From assembly GCA_023419375.1 (NCBI GenBank), contig JAEZYD010000051.1:62001-126000 (forward strand): a DNA stretch of 64,000 nt, given 5' to 3'. Both the position numbers and the translations under genes were made by a program. Under the pieces are notes generated by a model that saw only the letters and a list, made by a program, of their open reading frames with translations, did not search any database and was not told the DNA's origin. Positions 17,682 through 25,665 of this stretch are shown piece after piece. This DNA is from Pseudomonadota bacterium. GTDB taxonomy: Bacteria > Desulfobacterota > Desulfovibrionia > Desulfovibrionales > Desulfovibrionaceae. Each line of letters starts with the position of its first letter. The stretch's first letter is position 1.

Positions 17682-17954
17682 CTAACCCTGCGTGGCGGAC
17701 ATTCCGTCAGCACCAGAAGCAGCGGGCTGCACCATGATGGCCCCGGCCTCCCTGCGGCGCAGGGCAATGGTCACTTCCGCGCAGCGCAGGGCCAGAGGGT
17801 CGCGCAGGGGGGCATAGCCCACCACAGAAACAGGCATGCCCGAACCCAGCCCCATGTCGCGGATGCGCCGCGCAAGTTCGCCCCGTGCATTGATGCTGAC
17901 AATACGCGCCACCTCGCCCACCTTGAGGGACGTGAGAGGAATAACTGAATCCAT
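17682..17954 (-). CDS. feoA: Ferrous iron transport protein A
   Basis: 90 residues of the FeoA SH3-like fold: PLTSLKVGEVARIVSINARGELARRIRDMGLGSGMPVSVVGYAPLRDP in successive segments, including the family's RRIRDMGLGxGxPVxV. FeoA is a small cytoplasmic partner of FeoB. Unusually it is transcribed toward feoB and the diguanylate cyclase on the opposite strand, about 80 bp from the cyclase end, and not in an feoAB operon. Its own promoter carries a Fur-like half-site matching that of feoB, which would keep the two in step. Confidence 0.88.
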   Translation of the reverse strand: MDSVIPLTSLKVGEVARIVSINARGELARRIRDMGLGSGMPVSVVGYAPLRDPLALRCAEVTIALRRREAGAIMVQPAASGADGMSATQG

Positions 17955-17970
17955 TTAGCCTCCACCGTTT

Positions 17971-18014
17971 GTTATAAAACGGTTCGCTTCAAAAACAACA
18001 TTCATTTTCAATTT
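17971..18014 (-). promoter_or_regulatory. feoA promoter with Fur-like half-site
   Basis: On the minus strand TATAAC (17971-17976) is preceded after 16 bp by TTGTTT (17993-17998). Just upstream, TTGAAAATGAAT (about 18001-18012) repeats the TTGAAAAT half-site seen before feoB, but the second half is degenerate. Iron control is inferred. Confidence 0.4.
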
Positions 18015-18206
18015 ACTGTTCATCAGGCCCGGCGTCAAGAAAAGATGCCGCTGGCAACCTGCGGATATCACATCCCTCAATACCGGGCGCGGCAGGCTCC
18101 ATCCGCCGCGCTCGACCATGCGGCCCGACTCTGGCATGATGCCTTGCAGCGGGAGTGGCGGATGCCCTCCACGCCCTTTCCGGCACACGTCAACAACGGA
18201 CAAGCC

Positions 18207-18899
18207 ATGAGCATTCTGAAAAAAGTTCTGGAACGGGGCCTCACCCCTTCCAATGTCATAAGCTACCTGTGTTTGCAGATCATGCGCGTGAACGGCGCGT
18301 TCTGGGGCACCCTGCGTTTGCGGCTCAAGGCCCTTGCATTGGGCGTGCAGGTGGGTGCCGGCGTGTCGGCCCACGGGCCTGTGGGCCTGCTGCGCTGGCC
18401 GGGCAGCCGCATGAGCATTGGCGCTGGCGCAAGCCTCATTTCTTCCTGGCGGCGGGCCACGGCTGCGGCTCTGGCCCATCCCGTGCGCCTGCGCACCTTC
18501 GGCCCCGGCGCCAGCATTGAAATCGGCCCCGGCTGCCAGTTGAGCGGCACATCCATCACCGCGCGCTCCAAAGTCATACGCCTTGGCCGTCAGGTCATGG
18601 TCGGCCCCAACTGTGTTGTGGTGGATTCCGACTTTCACGCCCACTGGCCGCCGGAAGCCCGCGCCACCGAACCCGGCATGGAAGGCGACCGCCCGGTAAC
18701 CATTGGCGACTACGTGTGGATTGGCATGAACTGCCTTATCCTCAAGGGCGTAACCATTGGCGAGGGGGCCATCATCGGCGCAGGCAGCGTGGTCACGCGC
18801 GACGTGCCGCCCTTCTGCCTTGCCGCTGGCTCGCCCGCCCGCGTGCTGCGCTGCCTTAAGCCCGGCGAAAGCGCGCAGCAGCAAGACACTGCGGAATAG
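18207..18899 (+). CDS. Left-handed beta-helix (hexapeptide repeat) acyltransferase
   Basis: 230 residues. The C-terminal two thirds show hexapeptide repeats: IEIGPGCQLSGTSITARSKVIRLG, VMVGPNCVVVDSDFHAHWPP, and VTIGDYVWIGMNCLILKGVTIGEGAIIGAGSVVTRDVPP in segments, ending with AAGSPARVLR as in maltose/serine-type O-acetyltransferases. DSDFHAHWPP holds the likely catalytic histidine. Family members acetylate sugars or surface glycans; the acceptor is unknown. I chose ATG 18207 (MSILKKVLERG) because the conserved sequence begins there. ATG 18162 has a better Shine-Dalgarno (GGGAG) and is a real alternative. Confidence 0.82.
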   Translation: MSILKKVLERGLTPSNVISYLCLQIMRVNGAFWGTLRLRLKALALGVQVGAGVSAHGPVGLLRWPGSRMSIGAGASLISSWRRATAAALAHPVRLRTFGPGASIEIGPGCQLSGTSITARSKVIRLGRQVMVGPNCVVVDSDFHAHWPPEARATEPGMEGDRPVTIGDYVWIGMNCLILKGVTIGEGAIIGAGSVVTRDVPPFCLAAGSPARVLRCLKPGESAQQQDTAE

Positions 18900-18910
18900 G
18901 TCGCTGCACG

Positions 18911-21900
18911 GTGTCTGTGGGGGAATACATCGCGGCGCTGCTGGCGTCGGAAAAGCTAGGCGCGCAGGTCACGTGCCACAAGCTCTTTCCGCCTGTGGAG
19001 CCATGCTACGCGCCCACGCACCTGCCCTGGCCCGCAGCCATCAGCCGTGCCCTTGAGCAGCGCGGCATCAACGGGCTTTACAGCCATCAGGCCCTTGCCA
19101 CAGACCACATCCGCGCCGGGCATTCCATTGTTGCGGCCACGCCCACGGCCAGCGGCAAAAGCCTTATCTACAACCTGCCCGTGCTCGACCGCTACCTGCG
19201 CGACCGTGATGCCCGCGCCCTGTATCTCTTTCCGCTCAAGGCACTGGCGCAGGATCAGCTTGGCGCATTCAACGCCCTGGTGGAGGGCTGGCCCAAGGAG
19301 GCCCGGCCCACAGCCGCCCTGTATGACGGCGACACCACCGACCATTTTCGCCGCAAAATCCGCCGCAACCCGCCCACGGTGCTCATCAGCAATCCAGAGA
19401 TGCTGCACCTCGGCATTCTGCCCCACCACGAACAGTGGGCGGAATTTCTGGCGGGCCTGAGCCATGTGGTTGTGGACGAGGCCCACACCTACCGCGGCGT
19501 GTTTGGGGCGCACATGGCCCAGGTGTTCCGGCGGCTCAACCGCATTGCCGGGCGCTACGGCGCGCGACCCGTCTATGTGCTGTGCACGGCCACCGTGGGC
19601 AATCCCGGCGAGCTGGCGGCGGCGCTGACTGGCACGGATGCTCCCGCCGCCGCGCCTGCCATTGCCACAGTTCTGGATTCTCCGGCTCAGGTCCCGTCCT
19701 CCGCCCTTGCCGCCCGTATAACAGATGCGCCAGTGGTTATTGACCAGTCCGGCGCGCCGCAGGGGCCACGGCACTTTGTTTTTCTCAATCCGGAGCAAAG
19801 CCCTGCCACAGCCGCCATTGACCTGCTCAAGGCGGCGCTGGCCCGCAACCTGCGCACCATAGTCTACTGCCGTTCACGGCGCATGACAGAACTCATCAGC
19901 CTGTGGGCCGGGCAATCTGGCGCATTTTCCGAGCGAATCTCCGCCTATCGCGCGGGCTTTCTGCCAGAGGAACGGCGCGGCATCGAGGCCCGCATGGCCT
20001 CGGGCGATTTGCTGGCCGTGGTCAGCACCAGCGCGCTGGAGCTGGGCATAGACATTGGCGGGCTGGACGTGTGCATCCTTGTGGGCTACCCCGGCACGGT
20101 CATGGCTACCTTGCAACGCGGCGGGCGCGTGGGCCGCGCGCAGCAGGAATCCGCCGTTATCGTGGTGGCGGGCGAGGATGCGCTGGATCAGTATTTTGCC
20201 CGCAATCCCGAAGATTTTTTCAGCCGCCCTGCGGAAAAAGCCGTGGTCAACCCGGACAACGAAGTCATTCTGACCCGCCATCTGGAATGCGCTGCGGCAG
20301 AAATGCCCCTCACCCCCGGCGAAGCCATGCTGGCAAGCCCTGCAGCACGCGCCGCCGCCCGCGCGCTCAACGCCAAGGGGCTATTGCTGCAATCGGCGGA
20401 CGGCACCCAACTGCTGGCGGCCCGCAAGCGGCCCCAGCGGCATGTGGATTTGCGCGGCACAGGCCAGACCTTCAGCATTGAAGATCAGGACGGTCAGATC
20501 ATCGGCTCGGTGGATGGCTTTCGCGCATGGCAGGAGACGCACCCCGGCGCTGTTTACCTGCACCGGGGCCGCAGCTACGTGATTGAAGAGATGGACCCGG
20601 CCCGCGCCCGCATTGTGGCCAAGGCCGCCAAGGTCTCGTGGTTTACGCGCACACGTGGGCAAAAAAGCACGGATATTCTTGAAGAAGTCGAGCGCACATC
20701 ACTGGGCCGCGTGCTGGTCTGCCGTGGCCGCCTGCGCATCACCGACACCGTGACCGGCTATGAAAAGCGCTCCACATCGGGCAACCGCCTGCTCACCATC
20801 ACGCCGCTTTCCGCGCCGCCGCAGGTTTTTGAAACCGAGGGCCTGTGGTACGTCATACCAGACAGCATCCGCGCCTCGCTGGAAGAACGCTTTCTCCACT
20901 ACATGGGCTCCATCCACGCCCTTGAACACGCTGCCATAGGCCTGTTGCCCCTGCTCATCATGGCCGACCGCAACGACTTTGGCGGTATTTCCACCCCGCT
21001 GCACGCCCAGACCGGGCTGTCGGGCGTATTCATTTATGACGGCCTGCCGGGGGGAGCGGGCCTGATGCGTCAGGCTTTTCCCGATGCGCGGGGCCTGCTG
21101 GAAGCCACTTTCAAGGCTGTTGCCGCCTGCCCCTGCGAGGACGGCTGCCCCTCCTGCGTGCATTCGCCCAAGTGCGGCTCCGGCAACAGGCCCATCAGCA
21201 AGATCGGCGCGCTGGAACTGCTGCGCGAAATGCTGGCCCCCGGCACGGAAGGCGATGCCCTGTGCCGCGACCTGCGCATCAGCCCCGCCCCTGACAGGCT
21301 GGATATGGAATCGCTGGACGCAGCCTCTGCCCTGGCGGCAGCGCCCAGGCCAGTGGTCTCGGCTCTGGATTTCATCAATGAAGACAGCCAGCCAGAAGCC
21401 GCGCATACTGCAATGGAGGAACAATCCATGAGCAAAAAGCACTCCGCGCCAGACAACCAGAACAGTCTGTTCGGCGCTAACGGTCTTGCGCAATCCGGCC
21501 CCGGAGGCAGCACCCCTGCGCCGCAGGGGACGGTCAGCAGCGCAACGGGCGCTCAAGGGACAAACACCTTTGATGCCGCAGGCCTGCTGACGTACGTTCC
21601 CGTGCTGCCGCCCAAAAATTTTGTGGTTTTTGACGTGGAAACCCGGCGTTCCGCCGCCGAGGTGGGCGGCTGGAACCGGGCCGACCGCATGGGCGTGAGC
21701 GTTGCCGTGGCCTATGACAGCAAGGCGGACGACTATTTCTCCTATCAGCAGGAGGAGCTGCCCGCCCTGTTCGAGCGCCTGCGCGCGAGCGACCTTGTGG
21801 TGGGCTTCAACAGCCTGCGCTTTGACTACGCCGTGCTTTCGCCCTTTGCGCCCTTTGACCTGCACAAGCTGCCCAGCCTTGATCTTTTGCAGCGCGTGTA

Positions 21901-22153
21901 CGAACGCCTGAACTACCGACTTCCGCTGGACAATCTGGGGCAGGCCACCCTGGGCGAACCCAAGAGCGCCGATGGCCTGCAAGCCCTGCAATGGTGGAAG
22001 GAGGGAAGGCTGGAAGATATCGCCACGTATTGCCGCAAGGATGTGGACATCACCCGCCGCCTTTATCTGCACGGTCTGGAGCAGGGCTTTTTGCTGTTCA
22101 GCAACAAGGCTGGCTCCCGCGTGCGCGTTCCTGTGGATTTTCACCGGCGCTGA
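18911..22153 (+). CDS. DUF1998 superfamily 2 helicase fused to an RNase H-like exonuclease domain (MrfA-MrfB-like)
   Basis: 1080 residues. The N-terminal part is a superfamily 2 helicase: ATPTASGKSLIYN (Walker A), VVDEAHTYRG (DEAH), CTATVGNP, STSALELGIDIGG and QRGGRVGR. It is followed by a DUF1998 region ending in a four-cysteine cluster (CPCEDGCPSCVHSPKCGSGN, about 740-760). This layout matches MrfA/YprA of Bacillus, a mitomycin-repair helicase. After a loose linker, residues about 895-1080 form an RNase H-fold exonuclease-like domain (NFVVFDVETRRS, VVGFNSLRFDYAVL, YCRKDVDITRRLY) like MrfB. The start is GTG 18911 with a weak ribosome site. A strong in-frame internal start exists at 21428. 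Confidence 0.85.
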   Translation: MSVGEYIAALLASEKLGAQVTCHKLFPPVEPCYAPTHLPWPAAISRALEQRGINGLYSHQALATDHIRAGHSIVAATPTASGKSLIYNLPVLDRYLRDRDARALYLFPLKALAQDQLGAFNALVEGWPKEARPTAALYDGDTTDHFRRKIRRNPPTVLISNPEMLHLGILPHHEQWAEFLAGLSHVVVDEAHTYRGVFGAHMAQVFRRLNRIAGRYGARPVYVLCTATVGNPGELAAALTGTDAPAAAPAIATVLDSPAQVPSSALAARITDAPVVIDQSGAPQGPRHFVFLNPEQSPATAAIDLLKAALARNLRTIVYCRSRRMTELISLWAGQSGAFSERISAYRAGFLPEERRGIEARMASGDLLAVVSTSALELGIDIGGLDVCILVGYPGTVMATLQRGGRVGRAQQESAVIVVAGEDALDQYFARNPEDFFSRPAEKAVVNPDNEVILTRHLECAAAEMPLTPGEAMLASPAARAAARALNAKGLLLQSADGTQLLAARKRPQRHVDLRGTGQTFSIEDQDGQIIGSVDGFRAWQETHPGAVYLHRGRSYVIEEMDPARARIVAKAAKVSWFTRTRGQKSTDILEEVERTSLGRVLVCRGRLRITDTVTGYEKRSTSGNRLLTITPLSAPPQVFETEGLWYVIPDSIRASLEERFLHYMGSIHALEHAAIGLLPLLIMADRNDFGGISTPLHAQTGLSGVFIYDGLPGGAGLMRQAFPDARGLLEATFKAVAACPCEDGCPSCVHSPKCGSGNRPISKIGALELLREMLAPGTEGDALCRDLRISPAPDRLDMESLDAASALAAAPRPVVSALDFINEDSQPEAAHTAMEEQSMSKKHSAPDNQNSLFGANGLAQSGPGGSTPAPQGTVSSATGAQGTNTFDAAGLLTYVPVLPPKNFVVFDVETRRSAAEVGGWNRADRMGVSVAVAYDSKADDYFSYQQEELPALFERLRASDLVVGFNSLRFDYAVLSPFAPFDLHKLPSLDLLQRVYERLNYRLPLDNLGQATLGEPKSADGLQALQWWKEGRLEDIATYCRKDVDITRRLYLHGLEQGFLLFSNKAGSRVRVPVDFHRR
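21415..21430 (+). promoter_or_regulatory. Internal ribosome-binding site and start codon within the helicase-exonuclease gene
   Basis: GGAGG (21415-21419) lies 8 bases before ATG 21428-21430, in frame with the long gene. Starting here would give a 241-residue protein holding only the exonuclease-like domain (beginning MSKKHSAPDNQN). This could be a relic of two once separate genes or a working start that makes both a fusion and a free nuclease. Confidence 0.55.
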
Positions 22154-22168
22154 AACTACCAGCCAGAA

Positions 22169-22204
22169 AAAGCAAGACGCCCGCTATCGCGGGCGTCTTG
22201 CTTT
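22169..22204. terminator. Bidirectional intrinsic terminator
   Basis: A perfect 16-bp stem (22169-22184 with 22189-22204) and a 4-base loop, with A-rich and T-rich outer ends. It lies between the convergent helicase gene (+) and panB (-). Confidence 0.88.
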
Positions 22205-22227
22205 CAAAGCTCTGTGACAAGGCAGGA

Positions 22228-23061
22228 TTACTTCAATTTTTTCAGCGTCTTTTCCATGCCTTCCGGCAGGGGGTAGACGTGGTCCTCACCGGGGAACGCG
22301 CCCGCGCGAACTTCACGCGCATAGGCCTCCACCGCCGAGCGCAGGCTCGCGCCCACTTCGCCAAAACGTTTGACGAAGCGCGGCAGGTGGCTCAGGGTCA
22401 TGCCCGTCATATCCTGCCACACCAGCACCTGCCCATCGCAGCCAGCGCCAGCGCCAATGCCGATGACCGGGATGGACAGAGCCTGGGTCACGCGCTCGGC
22501 CAAGGCGGCGGGCACGCATTCCAGCACCAGGGCGAAGGCCCCGGCTTCTTGCAGGGCGCGGGCATCGTCCAGCAGCTTCTGGGCCGCGGCCATGCTTTTG
22601 CCCTGCACCTTGAACCCGCCAAAAGCGTTCACCGATTGCGGCGTGAGGCCAAGATGCCCCATGACGGGAATGGAAGCCCGCGTCAGCGCCCGCACTTCTG
22701 CGGCAAATTCCGCGCCGCCTTCAAGCTTGACCGCCTGGGCGCGGCCTTCGGTCATGAGCCGCCCGGCGTTGCGCACGGTGTCTTCCACAGAAACGTGGTA
22801 GCTCATAAAGGGCATGTCGCAGACCACAAGGGCCTTTTGCGCACCGCGCGCCACGGCGGCGCAGTGGCGCACCATGTCGTCCACAGTGACGGAAAGCGTG
22901 TCGGGATAACCCAGCATCACCATACCCAGCGAATCGCCCACAAGCAGGGCGTCCACCCCGGCCATATCCATGACCCGCGCGGTGCTGTAGTCATAAGCCG
23001 TCAGCATGACGAGCTTTTCCTGCCCTTTGGCCTCGCGGAAGGTAACTATCGTATTCTTCAT
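22228..23061 (-). CDS. panB: 3-methyl-2-oxobutanoate hydroxymethyltransferase
   Basis: 277 residues, a (beta/alpha)8 enzyme that makes ketopantoate from 2-ketoisovalerate and methylene-tetrahydrofolate in pantothenate and CoA synthesis. VMLTAYDYSTARVMDMAGVDALLVGDSLGMV in segments gives the metal-binding aspartate region, VKLEGG the active site, VMGHLGLTPQSV and GIGAGAGCDGQVLV the remaining conserved turns. The start overlaps the speB stop by 4 bases (23058-23061), so it is translated from the speB-panB message. No panC or panD is in the window. Confidence 0.95.
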   Translation of the reverse strand: MKNTIVTFREAKGQEKLVMLTAYDYSTARVMDMAGVDALLVGDSLGMVMLGYPDTLSVTVDDMVRHCAAVARGAQKALVVCDMPFMSYHVSVEDTVRNAGRLMTEGRAQAVKLEGGAEFAAEVRALTRASIPVMGHLGLTPQSVNAFGGFKVQGKSMAAAQKLLDDARALQEAGAFALVLECVPAALAERVTQALSIPVIGIGAGAGCDGQVLVWQDMTGMTLSHLPRFVKRFGEVGASLRSAVEAYAREVRAGAFPGEDHVYPLPEGMEKTLKKLK

Positions 23062-23945
23062 GACTGGGCCTCCTTCTGGTTGGCATCGTGGGCCAGCCCC
23101 ATGATGAGGTGGGTAAGCTTGGCAGCCGTAAAGTCCGCATGGTGCAGGCCCTCAATGGGGGCCAGTTCCACCACGTCCAGCCCCACCACACGGCGGCCCG
23201 CCACGCAGCGTTCCAGCATGTACTGGGCTTCGCGCCAGTTTATGCCGCCGGGCGAGGGTGTTCCCGTGGCTGGCATGATGGACGAATCAAGCCCGTCCAC
23301 ATCAAAGGTGATGTAAATATTCTTGGGGAAATCCTCTGGCAGGGGCAGCTCCGGCAGGCCCACGCGGGCGAGGAAGTAGGCGTCGTAATGGGTGACGCTG
23401 AATTTCTTGCGGATCTCGGCTTCTTCCCGGCAAAAATCGCGCACGGCAAACTGCGTGAGCGGCAGGCCGAGGTCGGCCACGGCACGGTACATGACGCTGG
23501 CGTGTGAGTAGGGGCTGCCCTCATACTGGGGCCGCAGGTCTGCGTGGGCGTCAAACTGCACAACGCCAAAGGGTTCGCCCGTTTTTTCCGCCTGCCGGGC
23601 CAGCGCGCGCAAGGCCCCAAGCGTCACGGTATGCTCGCCGCCCAGCACCACAGGCACCGCCTCGCAGGCAATGGCATGGGCCACAGCGGCCTCGATGCGG
23701 TCAAGCGTCTCGGTTATGGGGCCAGCGCAGTCAACGGCCTGAGCGGTAAAAAAACCTGACTCGCCCGGTGCGAATCCGCATTCCCAGGCTTCAAGCTGGT
23801 GCGATGCGGCAAGCAGGGCCTGAGGGCCTTTGACCGTGCCGCCCCCATAAGAAACGCTCTGCTCCAGAGGAACGGGAATAATGTGAAACCCTGCCTGCTC
23901 CGGCGCAGACTGGGGATATTCAGAAGCCAGAAACTTGTCTTGCAT
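23058..23945 (-). CDS. speB: Agmatinase / ureohydrolase
   Basis: 295 residues of the arginase fold. Manganese ligands are visible: GGEHTVTLG, FDAHADLRPQYEG, and DVDGLDSSIMPATGTPSPGG. Agmatinases split agmatine to putrescine and urea; guanidinobutyrase or arginase activity cannot be ruled out by sequence alone, though the overall motif set fits SpeB best. The start (MQDKFLAS) has AGGA 8 bases upstream. A longer reading from 24068 runs through a terminator-like hairpin and is unlikely. It is translationally coupled to panB. Confidence 0.88.
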   Translation of the reverse strand: MQDKFLASEYPQSAPEQAGFHIIPVPLEQSVSYGGGTVKGPQALLAASHQLEAWECGFAPGESGFFTAQAVDCAGPITETLDRIEAAVAHAIACEAVPVVLGGEHTVTLGALRALARQAEKTGEPFGVVQFDAHADLRPQYEGSPYSHASVMYRAVADLGLPLTQFAVRDFCREEAEIRKKFSVTHYDAYFLARVGLPELPLPEDFPKNIYITFDVDGLDSSIMPATGTPSPGGINWREAQYMLERCVAGRRVVGLDVVELAPIEGLHHADFTAAKLTHLIMGLAHDANQKEAQS

Positions 23946-23968
23946 GTGATCCTGCCGTGATTTGACAT

Positions 23969-24002
23969 AAAAAAACGGCCCGCTTGGGGAGGCAGGCCGT
24001 TT
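23969..24002 (-). terminator. Terminator-like hairpin in the speB leader
   Basis: On the minus strand AAACGGCC (23995-24002) pairs with GGCCGTTT (23973-23980) and is followed by seven T (23969-23975). It is a standard intrinsic terminator, but it ends only 23 bases before the speB start codon. No promoter can fit between, so speB-panB transcripts must read through it or be controlled by attenuation. Confidence 0.7.
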
Positions 24003-24217
24003 CGGTTGGAGGAGACTGTCAGCAAAAGAAAGGAAGGTACTTTCCAAGCTGCAATGGCCGTGCCACAAAAAGCAGCATACAAATAATCACATAACACACT
24101 GCTTTTTATTGGTAATTTTTTACAGCCACTCAATGGGCGCGTTAAAAATGTTTAACCCCACCTGCCTGCGCCCTGCCTGGAAGGCGCAAAACTGTACAAA
24201 ATATTTTCTTGCACAGC

Positions 24218-24754
24218 CTACTGCACAGTGTCCTTGCCCGGCGCAACAGCCGCACCCTGCAAAGAAAGGGAAAGCTTTTCGGCCAGTTCGCGCGCGGCGG
24301 GCGTATTGCGCCATTCGTCAAAGAGTTTCTGCCAGCCACCAAAATCCACAAAATTGCGGTCAAGCTGTGCTTCGTGCATCTGCACCCAGGCGTTGAAAAG
24401 CTGCATTTGCACCTGGAAGGTGGCGCTCTCAAAAATCATGGCCGCAGTATCGCGGGGCATGACCTGACCGTCCACATGGGTCAGAACAAAATTACAGACC
24501 GCCCGGCGGGAGGTTTCAAAGGTCACTTCCTGACCGTTCATGTCTTCTGCCAGGGGCAGCAGACGGGGGAACAGCTCGCTGATGCGCTCCATGGCCTTGA
24601 CTGGCACGGCGATGAACAGAGCGGGCTGGCCGTCTGCAGCGGATGGGGCTTCGGGCTTTTCAGAGATGAAATAAAAACGCAGCCAGTTCTCGAACATGAC
24701 GGCTTCCAGAACCTTGGCAACGCCATTCTGAAATTGTTCTTGAGCTTCGGGCAT
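24218..24754 (-). CDS. Conserved hypothetical protein
   Basis: 178 residues, no signal peptide or membrane helix. The sequence is acidic and mainly helical (ARELAEKLSLSLQG, FNAWVQMHEAQLDRNFVDFGGWQKLFDEW), with an aromatic-rich N-terminal part (MFENWLRFYFIS). I do not recognise a family with assigned function. It starts 10 bases after the methyltransferase stop on the same strand, so the two form an operon. Its product may be linked to that methyltransferase, but this is only context. Confidence 0.75.
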   Translation of the reverse strand: MPEAQEQFQNGVAKVLEAVMFENWLRFYFISEKPEAPSAADGQPALFIAVPVKAMERISELFPRLLPLAEDMNGQEVTFETSRRAVCNFVLTHVDGQVMPRDTAAMIFESATFQVQMQLFNAWVQMHEAQLDRNFVDFGGWQKLFDEWRNTPAARELAEKLSLSLQGAAVAPGKDTVQ

Positions 24755-24764
24755 GGAGACTCCC

Positions 24765-25532
24765 TTAGTGTTTTACGGCCACGACCCGCAGCCGCCGATA
24801 ATCAGCAATCCAACCGCCGTTATTCCACATGGATGCGCGCAGGGCATCCGCCACGGCGGCAAAAACCTTTTCCTGAACCTCTGGGGCCACGCAATCCAGA
24901 TCCTGGGCAAAAAACTGGGCCATCCAGAGGGCAAGGCCTTCTTCCCCGCCTTTGAGAGGGGTAGGCCTGTCGTATTCTTCCGCCAGCCGCACGGAAAATC
25001 CGTGGCGGCTCAGCAGGGCCGCATATTCCTGCGCCGAGGGAAAATAAAAACGCTCGCAGTTCAGATGCGCCGGGCCAATGCCTTCCCCTGCCAGCGCGGC
25101 CTGAAAGGCCGCCCCAAAGGCAGCGCGGATGCGCCCGATGTTGCCCTGCGCGCCAAATTCGCACACCAGCAGCCCGCCGGGGCGCAAGGCCCGCGCCATG
25201 GCGGCGGTCAGGCGCTCCTGATCTTCTATCCAGTGCAAGGCGGCGTTGGAAAACAGTGCGTCCACGCAGCCGTTCCACGGCATGTCGCAGGCGTCCATTA
25301 CCAGAAATTCCACTCGCGGCAGACGCATCCGGGCCTGCACGATCATGTCGGGCGAGGCGTCAATGCCCACCACGCGGGCGGCTCTGGCGGTTAATGCTTC
25401 TGTCAGCGCGCCAGTGCCGCAGCCAACGTCAACCACAAAGCCCAGACCATCGGGCAGCAGCCCCAGCAGGTTTTCACCGTAGGCTGCCACAAAGTCATGG
25501 TTCTGGTCGTAAAGGCGGGCATCCCAATCCAT
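24765..25532 (-). CDS. Class I SAM-dependent methyltransferase
   Basis: 255 residues. VVDVGCGTGALTEALTARAARVVGIDAS is the SAM-binding motif I and the acidic end of strand 2; DACDMPW and DALFSNAALHWIEDQERLTAAMARALRPGGLLVCEFG in segments give motifs II and III. The WIEDQ.. and trans-aconitate-methyltransferase-like layout suggest a small-molecule carboxyl or carbon methyltransferase, but the substrate is unknown. MDWDARLYDQNH is a typical N-terminus for this group and fixes the start at 25532, with a GGGAGAA site upstream. Confidence 0.85.
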   Translation of the reverse strand: MDWDARLYDQNHDFVAAYGENLLGLLPDGLGFVVDVGCGTGALTEALTARAARVVGIDASPDMIVQARMRLPRVEFLVMDACDMPWNGCVDALFSNAALHWIEDQERLTAAMARALRPGGLLVCEFGAQGNIGRIRAAFGAAFQAALAGEGIGPAHLNCERFYFPSAQEYAALLSRHGFSVRLAEEYDRPTPLKGGEEGLALWMAQFFAQDLDCVAPEVQEKVFAAVADALRASMWNNGGWIADYRRLRVVAVKH

Positions 25533-25665
25533 GAATCCGGTTCTCCCTGCGCGGCGAAAAAAAGCGCAAGCGCCACTTGTTGTAAACATCAGACTACAGC
25601 GCGTCAATGCGGCGGGCTGATTTGCAGCAACAATGCCGCCCGCTCCCTGTCAGAATTTATCGTGC

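Noticed and set aside
18132..18148. Sigma-54-like sequence (TGGCATG...TTGCA) before the acyltransferase gene
   Set aside because: GG and GC are 11 bp apart rather than the required 10.
23946..24068. N-terminal extension of speB
   Set aside because: It translates through the T-rich terminator hairpin and lacks a start signal; MQDKFLAS has a ribosome site.
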